Shown: in pieces, positions 14,831 to 25,263 of the stretch
How positions within the stretch are numbered: the stretch's first letter is position 1
Layout: each line of letters starts with the position of its first letter
Origin: an uncultured Streptococcus sp.
GTDB taxonomy: Bacteria; Bacillota; Bacilli; Lactobacillales; Streptococcaceae
Assembly: GCA_934229725.1 (NCBI GenBank)
Contig: CAKQDX010000007.1
Span: 1-64,000 of the forward strand
Length of the DNA: 64,000 nucleotides
Direction of reading: 5' to 3'
Translations under genes and position numbers: made by a program
The notes under the pieces: model-generated
What the model was told of the DNA's origin: nothing
The model's input: only the letters and a program-made list of their open reading frames with translations
The model's database searches: none

Positions 14831-16009
14831 TTATTTACCTTTAATCAAACGTACTCGTACGATATTGTCACTAGCCTCGAACTTAGCGACCAATTCATCA
14901 ATCTTAGACTTGTCTGTTTCATCAAGGTCAAGAAGGGTATAAGCATATTCTCCCTTTGAACGGTTGATGATATTATCAATATTGATATTAAAATCAGAGA
15001 CCGCTGTTGAGATACGAGCCACAATGTTAGGCACGTTTTTATTAATCAAGGTGATACGATATGGAGCGCTCAAAGCTTGTTGTACACGTGGGAAGTTAAC
15101 AGAATTGACAATTTCACCTGTTTCCATGAAGCGACGGATGGTTTGACCAGCCATAATCGCACAGTTGAGTTCTGCTTCACCTGTTGAACCACCGACATGC
15201 GGGAAGACTGTCACATTAGGCTTGTTAAGCAGTTCTTCTGTCCCAAAGTCAGTGATATAACGTTTTACGACACCTGTTTCCAAAGCATCAAAGAGCGCAT
15301 CATTCTCTACCAATTCTGCACGGGCAAAGTTGATGATTGTTGTTCCTTTTTGCATGAGGTTAAAGGCATCTGCATTGAAAGTACCTTTCGTATCAGGTGT
15401 TAATGGAACGTGAACAGTGATATAGTCACAGTTTTCAAAGATTTGTTTTAAATCAGAGACACGTCTAACATGGTGAGAGATATTCCAGGCAGCTTCAATA
15501 GAAACATATGGGTCGTAGCCATAGACCTTCATTCCCAAACGGTAAGCATCATTGGCAATACGGGCACCAATGGCACCAAGTCCGATAACACCAAGTGTTT
15601 TACCAGCAATCTCACTACCTGCAAACTGTTTCTTACCTGCTTCGATTTGTTTAGGCACATCGTCACCACTAAGCGTATTAACCCAAGCATTGGCCGCAAT
15701 ATAGTCACGTGCTGAGAGCAAGATAGAAGCCAAAACAGCTTCTTTAACTGCATTAGCATTAGCTCCTGGAGTATTGAAGACAACAATTCCTTTTTGAGTG
15801 GCTTCAGCAACTGGGATATTGTTAGTACCAGCACCGGCACGAGCAATGGCTTTCAAATTTTCAGGGAAAACTGTATCATGGAGATTTTGACTACGAATGA
15901 TGTAAGCATCCGGATTTTTCGCTAAATCACCATCAATTTGAAAATGATTTCCAAGTTCCTTCAAACCAATCTGGTTAATATTGTTATACGTTTTTACACT
16001 AAATACCAT
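14831..16009 (-). CDS. serA: D-3-phosphoglycerate dehydrogenase
   Basis: 392-residue NAD-dependent dehydrogenase for the first step of serine synthesis. The nucleotide-binding motif VIGLGAIGARIAN lies near residue 140, the substrate arginine in INFARAELV, and the catalytic histidine in FPHVGGSTGEAE. A C-terminal ACT domain (about 318-392) suggests amino-acid control. It is last in the serC-GNAT-serA operon, 18 bp after the acetyltransferase. Confidence 0.95.
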   Translation of the reverse strand: MVFSVKTYNNINQIGLKELGNHFQIDGDLAKNPDAYIIRSQNLHDTVFPENLKAIARAGAGTNNIPVAEATQKGIVVFNTPGANANAVKEAVLASILLSARDYIAANAWVNTLSGDDVPKQIEAGKKQFAGSEIAGKTLGVIGLGAIGARIANDAYRLGMKVYGYDPYVSIEAAWNISHHVRRVSDLKQIFENCDYITVHVPLTPDTKGTFNADAFNLMQKGTTIINFARAELVENDALFDALETGVVKRYITDFGTEELLNKPNVTVFPHVGGSTGEAELNCAIMAGQTIRRFMETGEIVNSVNFPRVQQALSAPYRITLINKNVPNIVARISTAVSDFNINIDNIINRSKGEYAYTLLDLDETDKSKIDELVAKFEASDNIVRVRLIKGK

Positions 16010-16027
16010 AATTTTATTCCTCTTAAA

Positions 16028-16585
16028 TCAATGTATACCATGATGGGTTGCCTCATCAACTTCTTGATAGAAGGCCTTTTCCCTCTTGGTTTTGATTTTC
16101 TGATAGGCAAATCGTTCCCCGTCAATAGGAACCTTGCCACAATAGACATAACCTAGTTTCTCCAAAATATGCTGCATGACAAGGTTCTTTTCATGCGTGT
16201 CGCAACGAAAATCATGAGCGTCAGTTCCCTCGATAAGACCTTGAATAAAGGTTTGAGCGACCCTTTGACCTGTAACCTCAGTCAAAACGGCAATCCTATG
16301 AAAAGTAATGTATCGCTTATTGTGATGCTTCCAATCACCGTCATAGATTTTGTCGTAAGCAGGGTCTCCATCAGTAACCACCGCAGCATAAGAAACAATT
16401 TGACCGTCAATGATACCCACATAGGCTTGTCCTTTGAGGACATCATCAAAGATGGTTTCTTCAGTAGGGTAACCATCAGCCCCTTGCCATTGGGAACTGC
16501 CAGCTTCTGCTAGAGCAGCTCTGGCACTCTCAATAACCGTCATGATGGGCTTAATTTCATTTGGAAAGGCTTGTCTAATTTCCAT
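16028..16585 (-). CDS. GNAT-family N-acetyltransferase inside the serine operon
   Basis: 185-residue GNAT acetyltransferase. The acyl-CoA binding region is seen around HRIAVLTEVTGQRVAQTF, and the C-terminal part has GYVYCGKVPI, as in small-molecule N-acetyltransferases. Substrate unknown. It is placed between serC (12 bp upstream) and serA (18 bp downstream), so it is co-transcribed with serine synthesis, possibly acting on an amino acid or pathway by-product (inference). Confidence 0.85.
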   Translation of the reverse strand: MEIRQAFPNEIKPIMTVIESARAALAEAGSSQWQGADGYPTEETIFDDVLKGQAYVGIIDGQIVSYAAVVTDGDPAYDKIYDGDWKHHNKRYITFHRIAVLTEVTGQRVAQTFIQGLIEGTDAHDFRCDTHEKNLVMQHILEKLGYVYCGKVPIDGERFAYQKIKTKREKAFYQEVDEATHHGIH

Positions 16586-16597
16586 ATCTTTACCTAA

Positions 16598-17692
16598 TTA
16601 CTTATTTTCAGCTTCAAATTTCTTCATAAAGTCGATCAAATCAAGAACACCTTGGCGTGGGAAAGCATTATAAACACTGGCACGCATACCACCAACTGAG
16701 CGGTGACCCTTGATATTCTTGAAGCCAAGAGCATCTGCTTCTGCTACAAATTTAGCATCCAAGTCTTTACTTGGTGTGACAAATGGAATGTTGCAGACAG
16801 AACGATCCTTGGCTTCTTTAACAGGGTTTGTGTAGAAATCAGATGATTCAATGTAGTCATAAAGAAGACCAGATTTTTCACGTTGAATTTCTGCCATCTT
16901 GTCCACACCACCGATTTCATTTTTAACCCAGTCAAAAACGAGTTTTGAAATATAAATACTGAAACATGGTGGTGTATTGTAAAGTGATCCTGCTTCAGCT
17001 TGAATACGGTAGTCTAACATAGCAGACAATTGTGGTTGGTCGTTAAGGAAATCCTCACGAACGATAACCACTGTCACACCAGCAGGTCCAATATTTTTCT
17101 GAGCACCAGCGTAGATAAGGGCAAAATCTTCAACGTTATAGCGAGCAGCCAAAATATTTGAAGACATATCAGCTACAATTGGCACACCATTGGTATCAGG
17201 CAAATCATAGATAGCTGTTCCTTCAATGGTATTGTTAGTAGTCAAGTGAACATAGGCAGCTTCTGGATCAATCGTTGAAGGATCAAAACTTGGAATATGA
17301 TCGTAAACAGTATCCTCAGATGACGCCAAAAGAATTGGTTCAAAAGGAATGGTTTTTGAAAGTTTAACAGCTTCTGTATAAGCTTTTTTACCCCATGAAC
17401 CACCTACAAGGTAGTAAGCTTTCTTACCTTGAGCGAGGTTCAGTGGTAGCATTGAGAATTGTGTAGAGCCACCACCTTGCAAGAAAATAACCTTATAGTT
17501 ATCAGGAATAGCCATTAACTCACGAAGTGTCGCTTCCGCATCTTTAACGATTTTGTCAAATTCTGGAGAACGGTGGGACATTTCTAGCACGGACATACCG
17601 GAATCTTGGTAGTTAAGCAATTCAGCTTGTGCCTTTTCAAGCACTGGTTTTGGTAATGTAGCAGGTCCTGCTGAGAAATTATAAATTGTCAT
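16598..17692 (-). CDS. serC: Phosphoserine aminotransferase
   Basis: 364-residue class V PLP aminotransferase converting 3-phosphohydroxypyruvate and glutamate to phosphoserine. It has the family start [16 protein letters not shown], the substrate loop GGGSTQFSM and the PLP lysine K199 in [12 protein letters not shown]. First gene of the serC-GNAT-serA operon. SD GGAGG lies 6 nt before the start, and a near-consensus promoter is at 17722-17750. Confidence 0.97.
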   Translation of the reverse strand: MTIYNFSAGPATLPKPVLEKAQAELLNYQDSGMSVLEMSHRSPEFDKIVKDAEATLRELMAIPDNYKVIFLQGGGSTQFSMLPLNLAQGKKAYYLVGGSWGKKAYTEAVKLSKTIPFEPILLASSEDTVYDHIPSFDPSTIDPEAAYVHLTTNNTIEGTAIYDLPDTNGVPIVADMSSNILAARYNVEDFALIYAGAQKNIGPAGVTVVIVREDFLNDQPQLSAMLDYRIQAEAGSLYNTPPCFSIYISKLVFDWVKNEIGGVDKMAEIQREKSGLLYDYIESSDFYTNPVKEAKDRSVCNIPFVTPSKDLDAKFVAEADALGFKNIKGHRSVGGMRASVYNAFPRQGVLDLIDFMKKFEAENK

Positions 17693-17721
17693 AAAGACAC
17701 CTCCAAAATTTTAATGGTCCC

Positions 17722-17750
17722 ATTATAGCGAATTTTCTGAATATTGTAAA
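17722..17750 (-). promoter_or_regulatory. Promoter of the serC-serA operon
   Basis: -35 TTTACA (17745-17750), 17-bp spacer, -10 TATAAT (17722-17727) on the minus strand, about 30 bp before the serC start. Confidence 0.8.
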
Positions 17751-17761
17751 GTCCTAAGAGC

Positions 17762-17786
17762 AAAAAACGAACGGAATTGCCCGCTC
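17762..17786 (-). terminator. Terminator of the ROK kinase gene
   Basis: 6-bp stem GAGCGG/CCGTTC (one G-U pair) with a 6-nt loop, followed on the minus strand by GTTTTTTG, 60 bp beyond the ROK stop. Confidence 0.65.
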
Positions 17787-17845
17787 ATAACAAAAAAGTT
17801 AGTTATTTTATGTATATTTTTGGCACCATTTGATTTTAGTATCCG

Positions 17846-18739
17846 TTATCTCTGTTTAAGGAAATAAGCCGCACCAATCAAATTAGCACCATTATGGTGA
17901 TGGCAGGCGATGATTTTAGGTCGTTTAATAATTTTTCTGATAAAGTCTATCTCATGGCGAACCTTATCAAACTGGCGGTTGACCTCCTCAATCAGAACCG
18001 GCTGAGCTGAAATACCACCTCCAAGAACAAAGATTTCCATATCAAAGATGGATTGAAGATTTAAAATGGTAATAGCTAAGTTTCGACAATAGGCCTCAAA
18101 AATTGGATAAACAGCTTCATTTCTAGCATTGATTGCCTTAAAAGCTTCACGACCATCTTTTAAATCAGCATTACCCAGCACTTCATTAACCCTAGTAATG
18201 AAACCAACAGCTGAAAGAGTTGTTCCTCGCATTTGTGAAGGATTAACTTTTTCCATTTGAACTGGAAGAAGAAATGTTAACTCAGCCGCTTGAAAGTGAC
18301 TTCCTTGAAAAAGTTTACCATTAATAATAAGACCACCACCTAGACCTGAACCCAAAACAAGGGCTGCACCGTTGGTCACTCCCTGTAAATGCCCCATCGC
18401 CAGCTCGCCTAAAGCTGCTGCTTTCCCATCATTAAGAGCCGTGACTGGTAAATGATACTTGGCTTCAAGGATGTCTTTGATACGAAAACCGTGGAAGAAT
18501 CGCAATAAGCCTCCGTGATAAATAACACCCTCATCAGTATCTACTGTCCCAGGAACACTGATAGCAATGCCCGTTAAGGCTACTTTAACCGACGTTACCA
18601 AATAGTCAATCACATCAAGGGTTTGATTCAAGGTTTGTGGAGATGATTGCGTTGGTAGACTCTTTTCAAGGGCAAACTCCTCCGAAACAAGGGCAGACTT
18701 GACCTGAGTTCCACCAAAATCAATCGCTAAAATCGTCAT
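17846..18739 (-). CDS. ROK-family sugar kinase lacking the usual zinc motif
   Basis: 297-residue ROK protein. The phosphate loop IDFGGTQVKSALV and the catalytic aspartate D104 in ALNDGKAAALGE, plus GSGLGGGLIINGKLF, support kinase activity on a hexose or beta-glucoside. The CxCGxxGC zinc-binding motif of most ROK kinases is absent, and there is no DNA-binding domain, so it is not a repressor. SD GAGGAGG precedes the start. Monocistronic between two terminators; substrate not determined. Confidence 0.85.
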   Translation of the reverse strand: MTILAIDFGGTQVKSALVSEEFALEKSLPTQSSPQTLNQTLDVIDYLVTSVKVALTGIAISVPGTVDTDEGVIYHGGLLRFFHGFRIKDILEAKYHLPVTALNDGKAAALGELAMGHLQGVTNGAALVLGSGLGGGLIINGKLFQGSHFQAAELTFLLPVQMEKVNPSQMRGTTLSAVGFITRVNEVLGNADLKDGREAFKAINARNEAVYPIFEAYCRNLAITILNLQSIFDMEIFVLGGGISAQPVLIEEVNRQFDKVRHEIDFIRKIIKRPKIIACHHHNGANLIGAAYFLKQR

Positions 18740-18852
18740 AAATACCTCCTCAGATTCTTTTTCGCCATTATATCACATGTTGCTAAGACTAGAAAAAACG
18801 GTTCCAAAATGCTATTATGAGAATACAAAATTAGATAAAAGGAGTCTCTCAC

Positions 18853-19248
18853 ATGACTAAATTCCTACACACTTGTGTTCGTGTTAAGGACCTAGAAGCT
18901 TCACTAAACTTTTACCAAGACGCTCTTGGTTTCAAAGAAGTCCGTCGTAATGATTTTCCAGAATATAAATTCACGCTTGTCTACCTGCAACTCGAGGACG
19001 ATCCTGATTACGAGTTGGAATTAACATACAATTACGATCATGAAGCTTACGACCTTGGAAATGGCTATGGACACATCGCTGTTGGTGTTGATGACCTAGA
19101 AGCTACACACCAAGCCCACAAAGAAGCTGGCTACACTGTCACTGATCTCTCAGGTCTTCCTGGTAAACCAAAAATGTACTACTTTATCACTGATCCAGAT
19201 GGCTATAAGATTGAAGTTATCCGCTTGTCTCAGTTCTTAGAAAAATAA
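18853..19248 (+). CDS. gloA: Lactoylglutathione lyase (glyoxalase I)
   Basis: 131-residue vicinal-oxygen-chelate enzyme that isomerises the methylglyoxal-thiol hemithioacetal. Metal ligands H6, E56, H74 and E121 are all present in the expected places. SD AAAGGAG lies before the ATG. It stands alone on the plus strand, opposite to its neighbours. Confidence 0.93.
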   Translation: MTKFLHTCVRVKDLEASLNFYQDALGFKEVRRNDFPEYKFTLVYLQLEDDPDYELELTYNYDHEAYDLGNGYGHIAVGVDDLEATHQAHKEAGYTVTDLSGLPGKPKMYYFITDPDGYKIEVIRLSQFLEK

Positions 19249-19256
19249 ACAAAAAA

Positions 19257-19282
19257 AGTCAGATTATCTCAAATCTGGCTTC
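19257..19282. terminator. Bidirectional terminator, gloA and SPFH gene
   Basis: Stem GTCAGATT / AATCTGGC with a 5-nt loop between two convergent genes. The minus side is followed by seven T, while the plus side has a weaker T-rich run. Confidence 0.75.
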
Positions 19283-19294
19283 TTTGTTTGCTTA

Positions 19295-20188
19295 CTATTT
19301 ATCTGTCTTCAAGGCTGACAAAATTTGGGTACGAATATCATCTACTCCATTGGGATTATTTGGCAAAAATAAGGTTTGATTACCTTTAACAGCAAAGGTA
19401 TTAAGGGTATCTAAATATTGGTTGGTCAAGAGAATAGACATAATCTGCTCTTCAGACATACCCACATTAGCTTCTTTCAATTCAGCAATAGATTCAGCCA
19501 AACCATCAACGATGGCCTTACGTTGTTGGGCAATACCTACCCCATGAAGGCGGTCTTTTTCAGCTTCGGCTTCGGCTGCTGTGACAATCTTGATTTTATC
19601 CGCTTCTGCCAATTCTTGGGCTGCTACACGCTTACGTTGGGCAGCATTGATTTCATTCATAGACTGTTTAACTTCAGCATCAGGTTCAACCTTAGTAATC
19701 AAAGTCTTCACAATGATATATCCGTAGGTTGTCATTTCTTCTGCCACTTGGTGTTGTACCTCAAGGGCAATTTCATCTTTCTTCTCAAAAAGCTCATCAA
19801 GTGTCAATTTAGGAACGGATGAACGAAGGGCATCCTCAATATATGACTTAATTTGAGCCTCTGGACGCATAAGTTTGTAGTATGCATCGGTCACATTTTG
19901 CTCATTAACACGGTACTGTGTAGCAACATTCATCATGACAAAGACATTGTCTTTGGTCTTAGTTTCCACTACAATCTCGCTTTGAAGCAAGCGTAATTGA
20001 ATACGTGCGGCAATTTTATCGATACCAAATGGTAAACGCATATGGATACCACTGGTTGCAATTTTTTGATAGCGTCCAAAACGTTCAACGATAGCTACTG
20101 ACTGCTGACGAACGACATAAAGCATACTGATGAGAATTCCCATGATAATTAGGAAGGAAATCAGTAAAAAGAGAAGTGCTGCTTGCAT
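19295..20188 (-). CDS. SPFH/Band 7 membrane protein (stomatin/HflC-like)
   Basis: 297-residue SPFH-domain protein: N-terminal membrane anchor (about residues 4-25), SPFH domain starting at QSVAIVERFGRYQKI, then an alanine/glutamate-rich coiled coil (RKRVAAQELAEADKIK). Such proteins scaffold membrane microdomains or regulate membrane proteases. No neighbour suggests a partner; there is no adjacent NfeD gene. Confidence 0.88.
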   Translation of the reverse strand: MQAALLFLLISFLIIMGILISMLYVVRQQSVAIVERFGRYQKIATSGIHMRLPFGIDKIAARIQLRLLQSEIVVETKTKDNVFVMMNVATQYRVNEQNVTDAYYKLMRPEAQIKSYIEDALRSSVPKLTLDELFEKKDEIALEVQHQVAEEMTTYGYIIVKTLITKVEPDAEVKQSMNEINAAQRKRVAAQELAEADKIKIVTAAEAEAEKDRLHGVGIAQQRKAIVDGLAESIAELKEANVGMSEEQIMSILLTNQYLDTLNTFAVKGNQTLFLPNNPNGVDDIRTQILSALKTDK

Positions 20189-20361
20189 GTTAAGTCCTCC
20201 AAAATAAACATTATAAATTTCTTTGTTTTATTATAGCACAGTAATACAATTATTCAAGAAAAAACAAATCTTCTTTTTTCTCCTTCAGTAGACACGAGTT
20301 AAAGCATCTATGATTCTTATGAGGGGAAGGATTAATAAGCAATATTAGTTGGCATTAGTAA

Positions 20362-20391
20362 AGAGGCTGAAACGATAGCGTTTCAGCCTCT
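20362..20391. terminator. Long perfect hairpin after potD
   Basis: 13-bp perfect stem AGAGGCTGAAACG / CGTTTCAGCCTCT with a 4-nt loop, 71 bp beyond the potD stop. T-rich sequence follows on both strands. It probably terminates the murB-potABCD transcript. I see nothing else in 20189-20461. Confidence 0.8.
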
Positions 20392-20461
20392 CATTATTTT
20401 TGAAAATAAAAGCATTTGAAGAATTGTTTTACTTTGAATCTAGCACTTAAGCTCAGAAGAC

Positions 20462-21529
20462 TTATTTACGATACATCTTAACTTGAAGGTAAATATCGTT
20501 ATAGATGCCTAGCCATTTTTGGCCTAGATTATCATAGACTTCTAGGTTTTTGATCGTTGATTCTGATGGATAAAAGGCTTTATCATCAGTAATCCGCTTT
20601 GGAAGCAAAGCTTTGGCTGCATCGTTAGGTGTTGCATAACCGATGTATTCGGCATTTTGAGCTGCATTTTCTGGCTTAAGCATGAAATTGATAAAGGCAT
20701 AAGCCTCTTTTTTGTGCTTAACGGTCTTCGGGATAACCAGATTATCAAACCAAAGATTTGATCCCTCAGAAGGAACAACATAGCGAAGATCTTCGTTTTT
20801 ATCAAGCATCTCACTAGCTTCCCCTGAGAAGGTTACTCCGATAGCAGCATCACCTTGAATCATGTAGCCCTTCATTTCATCGCCTACAATAGCTTTGATA
20901 TTAGGGGTTAAACTATTGAGCTTGGTTTCCGCCAAACGCAATTCCGTCATGTTCTTGGTATTCAGACTGTATCCCAAGCTATTAAGTGAAAAGCCAATGA
21001 CTTCACGTGCCCCATCGACTAGCATAATTTGGTCTTTGTAATCAGGCGACCAGAGATCATTCCAATGCTGAGGAGCTTTTTTCACCAATTTCGTATTATA
21101 GACAATTCCGACAGTCCCCCAGAAATAAGGGATGGAATAATCATTGTGAGGGTCGAAACTAAGTCCCTTGAAGCTTGAGCCAATTTGATCAAAGCCATGG
21201 ATTTTAGATTTATCCAATTTCACCAACAGGTTTTCCTTAACCATTTTATCAATGGTATAGTCTGATGGCACAGCAATGTCGTAGGTTGTTCCGCCCTGCT
21301 TAATCTTGGTATACATGGCCTCATTGGAATCAAAAGTTTCATACTGAACTTTGATGCCTGTTTCCTTGGTGAACTTGGTCAAGAGATCAGGGTCAATATA
21401 GTCCCCCCAGTTATAGATCACTAATTTATCAGAAGCACTTCCTGTGTGACTTTGCATATAGGCAGAAATTCCCCAAAGGACAAGTATAATGGCTACAATC
21501 CCTAGTAAAAATTCATAGAGTCTACGCAT
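20462..21529 (-). CDS. potD: Spermidine/putrescine-binding protein PotD
   Basis: 355-residue extracytoplasmic binding protein of the PotABCD polyamine importer. N-terminal hydrophobic segment (about 5-25), then the typical mature start KLVIYNWGDYIDPDLLTKF. No lipobox cysteine is visible in the leader, so it appears membrane-anchored by an uncleaved helix rather than by lipid. Its start overlaps the end of potC by 8 bp. Confidence 0.95.
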   Translation of the reverse strand: MRRLYEFLLGIVAIILVLWGISAYMQSHTGSASDKLVIYNWGDYIDPDLLTKFTKETGIKVQYETFDSNEAMYTKIKQGGTTYDIAVPSDYTIDKMVKENLLVKLDKSKIHGFDQIGSSFKGLSFDPHNDYSIPYFWGTVGIVYNTKLVKKAPQHWNDLWSPDYKDQIMLVDGAREVIGFSLNSLGYSLNTKNMTELRLAETKLNSLTPNIKAIVGDEMKGYMIQGDAAIGVTFSGEASEMLDKNEDLRYVVPSEGSNLWFDNLVIPKTVKHKKEAYAFINFMLKPENAAQNAEYIGYATPNDAAKALLPKRITDDKAFYPSESTIKNLEVYDNLGQKWLGIYNDIYLQVKMYRK

Positions 21530-22301
21530 CTTGCTCCTCCTTTTTCTCCTTGGTAATCAAATAATAGCCAATAACCAAAAGGATAGAGAATAGGAAAACA
21601 ACAGTTGAGAGGGCATTGATTTCCAAAGAAATTCCCTTACGAGCACGTGAGTAAATCTCCACAGCAAGTGTTGAAAAACCATTACCCGTAACGAAGAAGG
21701 TTACGGCAAAGTCATCCAAAGAATAAGTAAAGGCCATAAAATAACCAGCAATAATTCCAGGTGTCAAGTATGGTAGCATTACCTCTCGCAACATCTGCCA
21801 TTTGGTCGCACCCAAGTCATAGGCCGCATTTACCATATCACGATTCATTTCCTTGAGACGTGGTAGAACCATGAGAACCACAATTGGAATTGAAAAGGCG
21901 ATGTGGCTTAGCAAAACAGAGACGAAACCAAGCTGAAAGCCAATTAAGGTAAATAGAATTAAGAAACTGGCACCAATCATAACGTCAGGTGCAACCATAA
22001 GCACGTTATTTAGAGATAAAATCCCCGTTTGCTGCTTCTGTTTGCTCTCATAGATAAAGATAGACCCGAAGGTACCAATAAGTGTCGCCAAGAGAGCACT
22101 AAGAAAGGCTAAGAAGAAGGTTTGAGCCAAAATCAACATGAGTCGACTATCTGCAAACATGCTCTGATAATTATCCATCGTAAAGCCTTTGAAATGATTC
22201 ATATCGCCACCACTATTGAAAGAATAGGCGATTAAATAAAAGATAGGCAAATAAAGGATAACAAAGACAAAAACGAGATAGAGATTTGCAAATTTTTTCA
22301 T
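21522..22301 (-). CDS. potC: Polyamine ABC transporter permease PotC
   Basis: 259-residue inner-membrane permease, six helices. The ABC-coupling EAA loop is NAAYDLGATKWQMLREVMLP. The start at 22301 (MKKFANLYL) has GAAGGAG 8 nt upstream; the frame is open further upstream, but that part is inside potB. It overlaps potB by 4 bp. Confidence 0.95.
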   Translation of the reverse strand: MKKFANLYLVFVFVILYLPIFYLIAYSFNSGGDMNHFKGFTMDNYQSMFADSRLMLILAQTFFLAFLSALLATLIGTFGSIFIYESKQKQQTGILSLNNVLMVAPDVMIGASFLILFTLIGFQLGFVSVLLSHIAFSIPIVVLMVLPRLKEMNRDMVNAAYDLGATKWQMLREVMLPYLTPGIIAGYFMAFTYSLDDFAVTFFVTGNGFSTLAVEIYSRARKGISLEINALSTVVFLFSILLVIGYYLITKEKKEEQDA

Positions 22302-23092
22302 TGACGTCTCTCCTTCGTTAACCACATGGTCGCAATCATAGCAGCAATGAGAACAACCCCAATGGTTGCCCCCATCCCCCAATTTTGCGTTGTGAGGAAG
22401 TGCTGTTCAATAGCCGTTCCTAGTGTAATCACTCGGTTACCACCAATCAAACGTGTCAACATAAAGAGACTAAGACTAGGGATGAAGACTGATTGCACAC
22501 CTGAACGAACCCCGTTAAGCGACAAGGGAAAGATAACCTTAGTAAAGGTCTGCCAATCATTAGCTCCCAAATCCTTGCTCGCATTAACGATATTTTCATC
22601 CAAATCATCTAGGGCATTATAAATGGGCAGAATCATAAATGGTATTTCGATGTAGCTGGCTACAAAAATAAAGGAGAAATCCGTAAAAAGGATTTGCATA
22701 GGTGCAATACCAAAGAAACCAAGAAAGGCGTTAATCCCACCTTGTTGACCAAAAATCCCCATAAAGGCATAAGCTTTAAGAAGGAGATTGACCCAAGTCG
22801 GCAAAATGACCAACATTAACCAAAGCTGCTTATGCTTGAGTCTGGTTAAAAGATATGCCGTCGGATAAGAGATAAGGAGGGTTACTATAGTAATAATGGC
22901 CGCATAGAGAACCGAGTTGAAGCTCATTCTCAAGTAGGTCCAACTGGAAAAGAAGGTGCCATAATTATCTAAAGTAAAGTTGCCACTGATATCAAAGAAA
23001 GACTGATACAAGAGCATGAGCACTGGAGCGACCACAAAAAGCAGAAGCCAAAGCAGGTAGGGCACCGAAAAGAGGCTAGCTGTTTTCTTCAT
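22298..23092 (-). CDS. potB: Polyamine ABC transporter permease PotB
   Basis: 264-residue permease, six helices. EAA loop [20 protein letters not shown]. The start at 23092 ([10 protein letters not shown]) has GGAG 6 nt upstream. It overlaps potA by 17 bp and potC by 4 bp; the operon is densely packed and all four subunits are complete. Confidence 0.95.
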   Translation of the reverse strand: MKKTASLFSVPYLLWLLLFVVAPVLMLLYQSFFDISGNFTLDNYGTFFSSWTYLRMSFNSVLYAAIITIVTLLISYPTAYLLTRLKHKQLWLMLVILPTWVNLLLKAYAFMGIFGQQGGINAFLGFFGIAPMQILFTDFSFIFVASYIEIPFMILPIYNALDDLDENIVNASKDLGANDWQTFTKVIFPLSLNGVRSGVQSVFIPSLSLFMLTRLIGGNRVITLGTAIEQHFLTTQNWGMGATIGVVLIAAMIATMWLTKERRQ

Positions 23093-24230
23093 GGCGCTCC
23101 TCCTCAATGGCATTAATCAAGCCATCTTCATGCTCTTCCATTTCCACATATTCTTCAATACGGGCATCGAATTCTTCTTCCGTCTCATTGAGACGCATGA
23201 TATGAATATCTTCAGGCGTAAAATCAAGACCGATAATCTCACCCTCAATCGCCTTACGGGTTGAGTGAATCATCCATTCATTGCCAAGATTGTCATAGGC
23301 AATTATTTCATAGTGAACCCCACGGAAGAGCTGCGTTTCCACACGAACTTGCAATTTACCTTCCTCAGGAAGTGTAATCTGCAAATCTTCAGGACGAATA
23401 ACCACTTCGACAGGTTCATTAGGACGCATTCCTCCATCGACCGATTCGAAGCGTTTCCCATTGAACTCAACCAAATAGTCCTCAATCATCACGCCAGGAA
23501 GAATGTTGGATTCTCCAATAAAAGTAGCTACAAAGTGGTTGATAGGCTCATCATAAATATCAACGGGGGTTCCTGATTGAACAATTTCCCCATCATTCAT
23601 CACAAAAATCCAATCCGACATAGCCAGAGCTTCTTCTTGGTCGTGGGTAACAAAGACAAAGGTAATCCCTAGTCGTTGCTGCAATTCACGCAACTCGTAT
23701 TGCATTTCAGTACGTAGCTTCAAATCCAGTGCTGACAGAGGCTCATCCAAAAGGACCACTCGTGGTTGGTTGATAATCGCACGGGCAATGGCCACACGTT
23801 GACGTTGCCCACCCGATAATTTTTGAATCGAGCGCTTTTGATAACCATCTAGTTGAACCATTTTCAAGGCTTCTTCTACACGCTCTTCAATTTCCTTTTT
23901 AGGGACCTTTTTTAACTTAAGCGCAAAAGCCACATTGTCAAAGACATTCATATGTGGGAAGAGGGCATAAGATTGGAAAACGGTGTGGACATCCCTTTTA
24001 TTGATAGGGATATCATTGATACGTTTTCCATCTAAAAGGACGTCACCACTGGTCGCATCTAAGAGGCCAGCAATGATATTCAAAATGGTTGATTTCCCAG
24101 AGCCAGAAGCTCCAAGCAGAGTATAGAATTTTCCTTCTTCTAGTTCGAAGTTGATGTCTTTTAAAACTTGTGTGCCACTGTCTTCAAACACTTTTGAGAC
24201 GTTTTGAAAGGCAATAATCGGATTAGTCAA
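23076..24230 (-). CDS. potA: Polyamine ABC transporter ATPase PotA
   Basis: 384-residue ATPase: Walker [10 protein letters not shown], signature [13 protein letters not shown], Walker [13 protein letters not shown], then a C-terminal TOBE-like regulatory domain and an acidic tail. The start appears to be TTG at 24230: GGAGG lies 11 nt upstream, and the only nearby ATG runs into a stop after four codons. It follows murB by 46 bp, as in many streptococci. Confidence 0.95.
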   Translation of the reverse strand: MTNPIIAFQNVSKVFEDSGTQVLKDINFELEEGKFYTLLGASGSGKSTILNIIAGLLDATSGDVLLDGKRINDIPINKRDVHTVFQSYALFPHMNVFDNVAFALKLKKVPKKEIEERVEEALKMVQLDGYQKRSIQKLSGGQRQRVAIARAIINQPRVVLLDEPLSALDLKLRTEMQYELRELQQRLGITFVFVTHDQEEALAMSDWIFVMNDGEIVQSGTPVDIYDEPINHFVATFIGESNILPGVMIEDYLVEFNGKRFESVDGGMRPNEPVEVVIRPEDLQITLPEEGKLQVRVETQLFRGVHYEIIAYDNLGNEWMIHSTRKAIEGEIIGLDFTPEDIHIMRLNETEEEFDARIEEYVEMEEHEDGLINAIEEERHEENS

Positions 24231-24276
24231 TTGTCATAAGTCCTCCATAAAAATGAAATATAAGATAGGGTTTAAT

Positions 24277-25179
24277 TTAGTTAAGCTTATCACCAATGAT
24301 ACGAACTTCAGGTTCTAGAGTAACTCCAGAATTTTCCTTAACCTTGGCAATGACATCGGCGATAAGATCCTCATAATCTTTAGCTGTTCCTTGATCCACA
24401 TTGACCATGAAACCAGCATGCTTAGTTGAAACTTCAACACCACCGATACGATGTCCTTTAAGATTAGCTTCCGTAATAAGCTGACCAGCAAAGTGGCCTG
24501 GTGGGCGTTTAAAAACAGAACCACATGAAGGGTATTCGAGAGGTTGCTTAAGTTCACGTAAGTGATTGAGGCGATTCATTTCATTCTTAATTTGATGATA
24601 GTCACCTGGATGGAGATTAAACTTAGCTGAAATAACAACTTCACCAGTTTCCTGAAGAACTGAACGACGGTAACCAAAACGCATGTCACGTGCCGCAATG
24701 GTACGAATATCACCGTCTTTTGTCAAAACCTGAGCAGAAACCAAGATATGAGCAATCTCTCCACCATAGGCCCCAGCATTCATGAATACAGCACCACCAA
24801 CACTGCCTGGGATGCCTGCTGCAAATTCAAAACCTGTCAAGCTTTGGAAACGAGCCACCTTTGTCGTCGCAATCAAATTAGCACCCGCTTCGGCTTCAAT
24901 TTGATAACCGTTTACTGCGATACCGTTAAGCTTGTCAAACATAATCACAAAGCCTCGGATACCACCATCACGGACAATCAAATTACTAGCATTTCCAAGA
25001 ACCATCCAGGGAATCCCTTGCTTATTAGCAAATTTGACAATACGAGAAAGTTCATAACGATTACGAGGAAAGGCCAAATAATCTGCTGGTCCACCAACCT
25101 TGGTATAGGTGTAACGTTTTAAGGGTTCATTGAAACGAATATCAATTCCCACTAAATCTTTTTTTAATTCATCAAGCAT
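24277..25179 (-). CDS. murB: UDP-N-acetylenolpyruvoylglucosamine reductase
   Basis: 300-residue FAD enzyme of peptidoglycan precursor synthesis. FAD-binding segments [14 protein letters not shown] and [19 protein letters not shown]; catalytic region [11 protein letters not shown] (type IIb MurB, serine present); C-terminal glutamate in LEPEVRIIG. It heads the murB-potABCD transcript and is preceded by a folded leader (25213-25263). Confidence 0.96.
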   Translation of the reverse strand: MLDELKKDLVGIDIRFNEPLKRYTYTKVGGPADYLAFPRNRYELSRIVKFANKQGIPWMVLGNASNLIVRDGGIRGFVIMFDKLNGIAVNGYQIEAEAGANLIATTKVARFQSLTGFEFAAGIPGSVGGAVFMNAGAYGGEIAHILVSAQVLTKDGDIRTIAARDMRFGYRRSVLQETGEVVISAKFNLHPGDYHQIKNEMNRLNHLRELKQPLEYPSCGSVFKRPPGHFAGQLITEANLKGHRIGGVEVSTKHAGFMVNVDQGTAKDYEDLIADVIAKVKENSGVTLEPEVRIIGDKLN

Positions 25180-25212
25180 ATTTTTTCCATACTTTTCTAT
25201 TCTTTTTATTTC

Positions 25213-25263
25213 TTTGTAGGCATTGTGATAGGCTTCCCTATCATTAAAGGCAGAACCTACAAA
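25213..25263 (-). other. Two-helix structured element in the murB-pot leader
   Basis: Helix 1, TTTGTAGG (25256-25263) with CCTACAAA (25213-25220), encloses helix 2, TGATAGG/CCTATCA (25237-25243 with 25226-25232) with a 4-nt loop and an asymmetric internal loop of 12 and 5 nt. It lies 34 bp before the murB start. A further AT-rich stem (TTTTTCTTC/GAAGAAAAA) lies upstream at about 25278-25302. I do not recognise a known riboswitch. Confidence 0.5.

Noticed and set aside
19330..19337. Second TACGAATA match on the plus strand
   Set aside because: It lies inside the SPFH coding region with no downstream gene in that direction.
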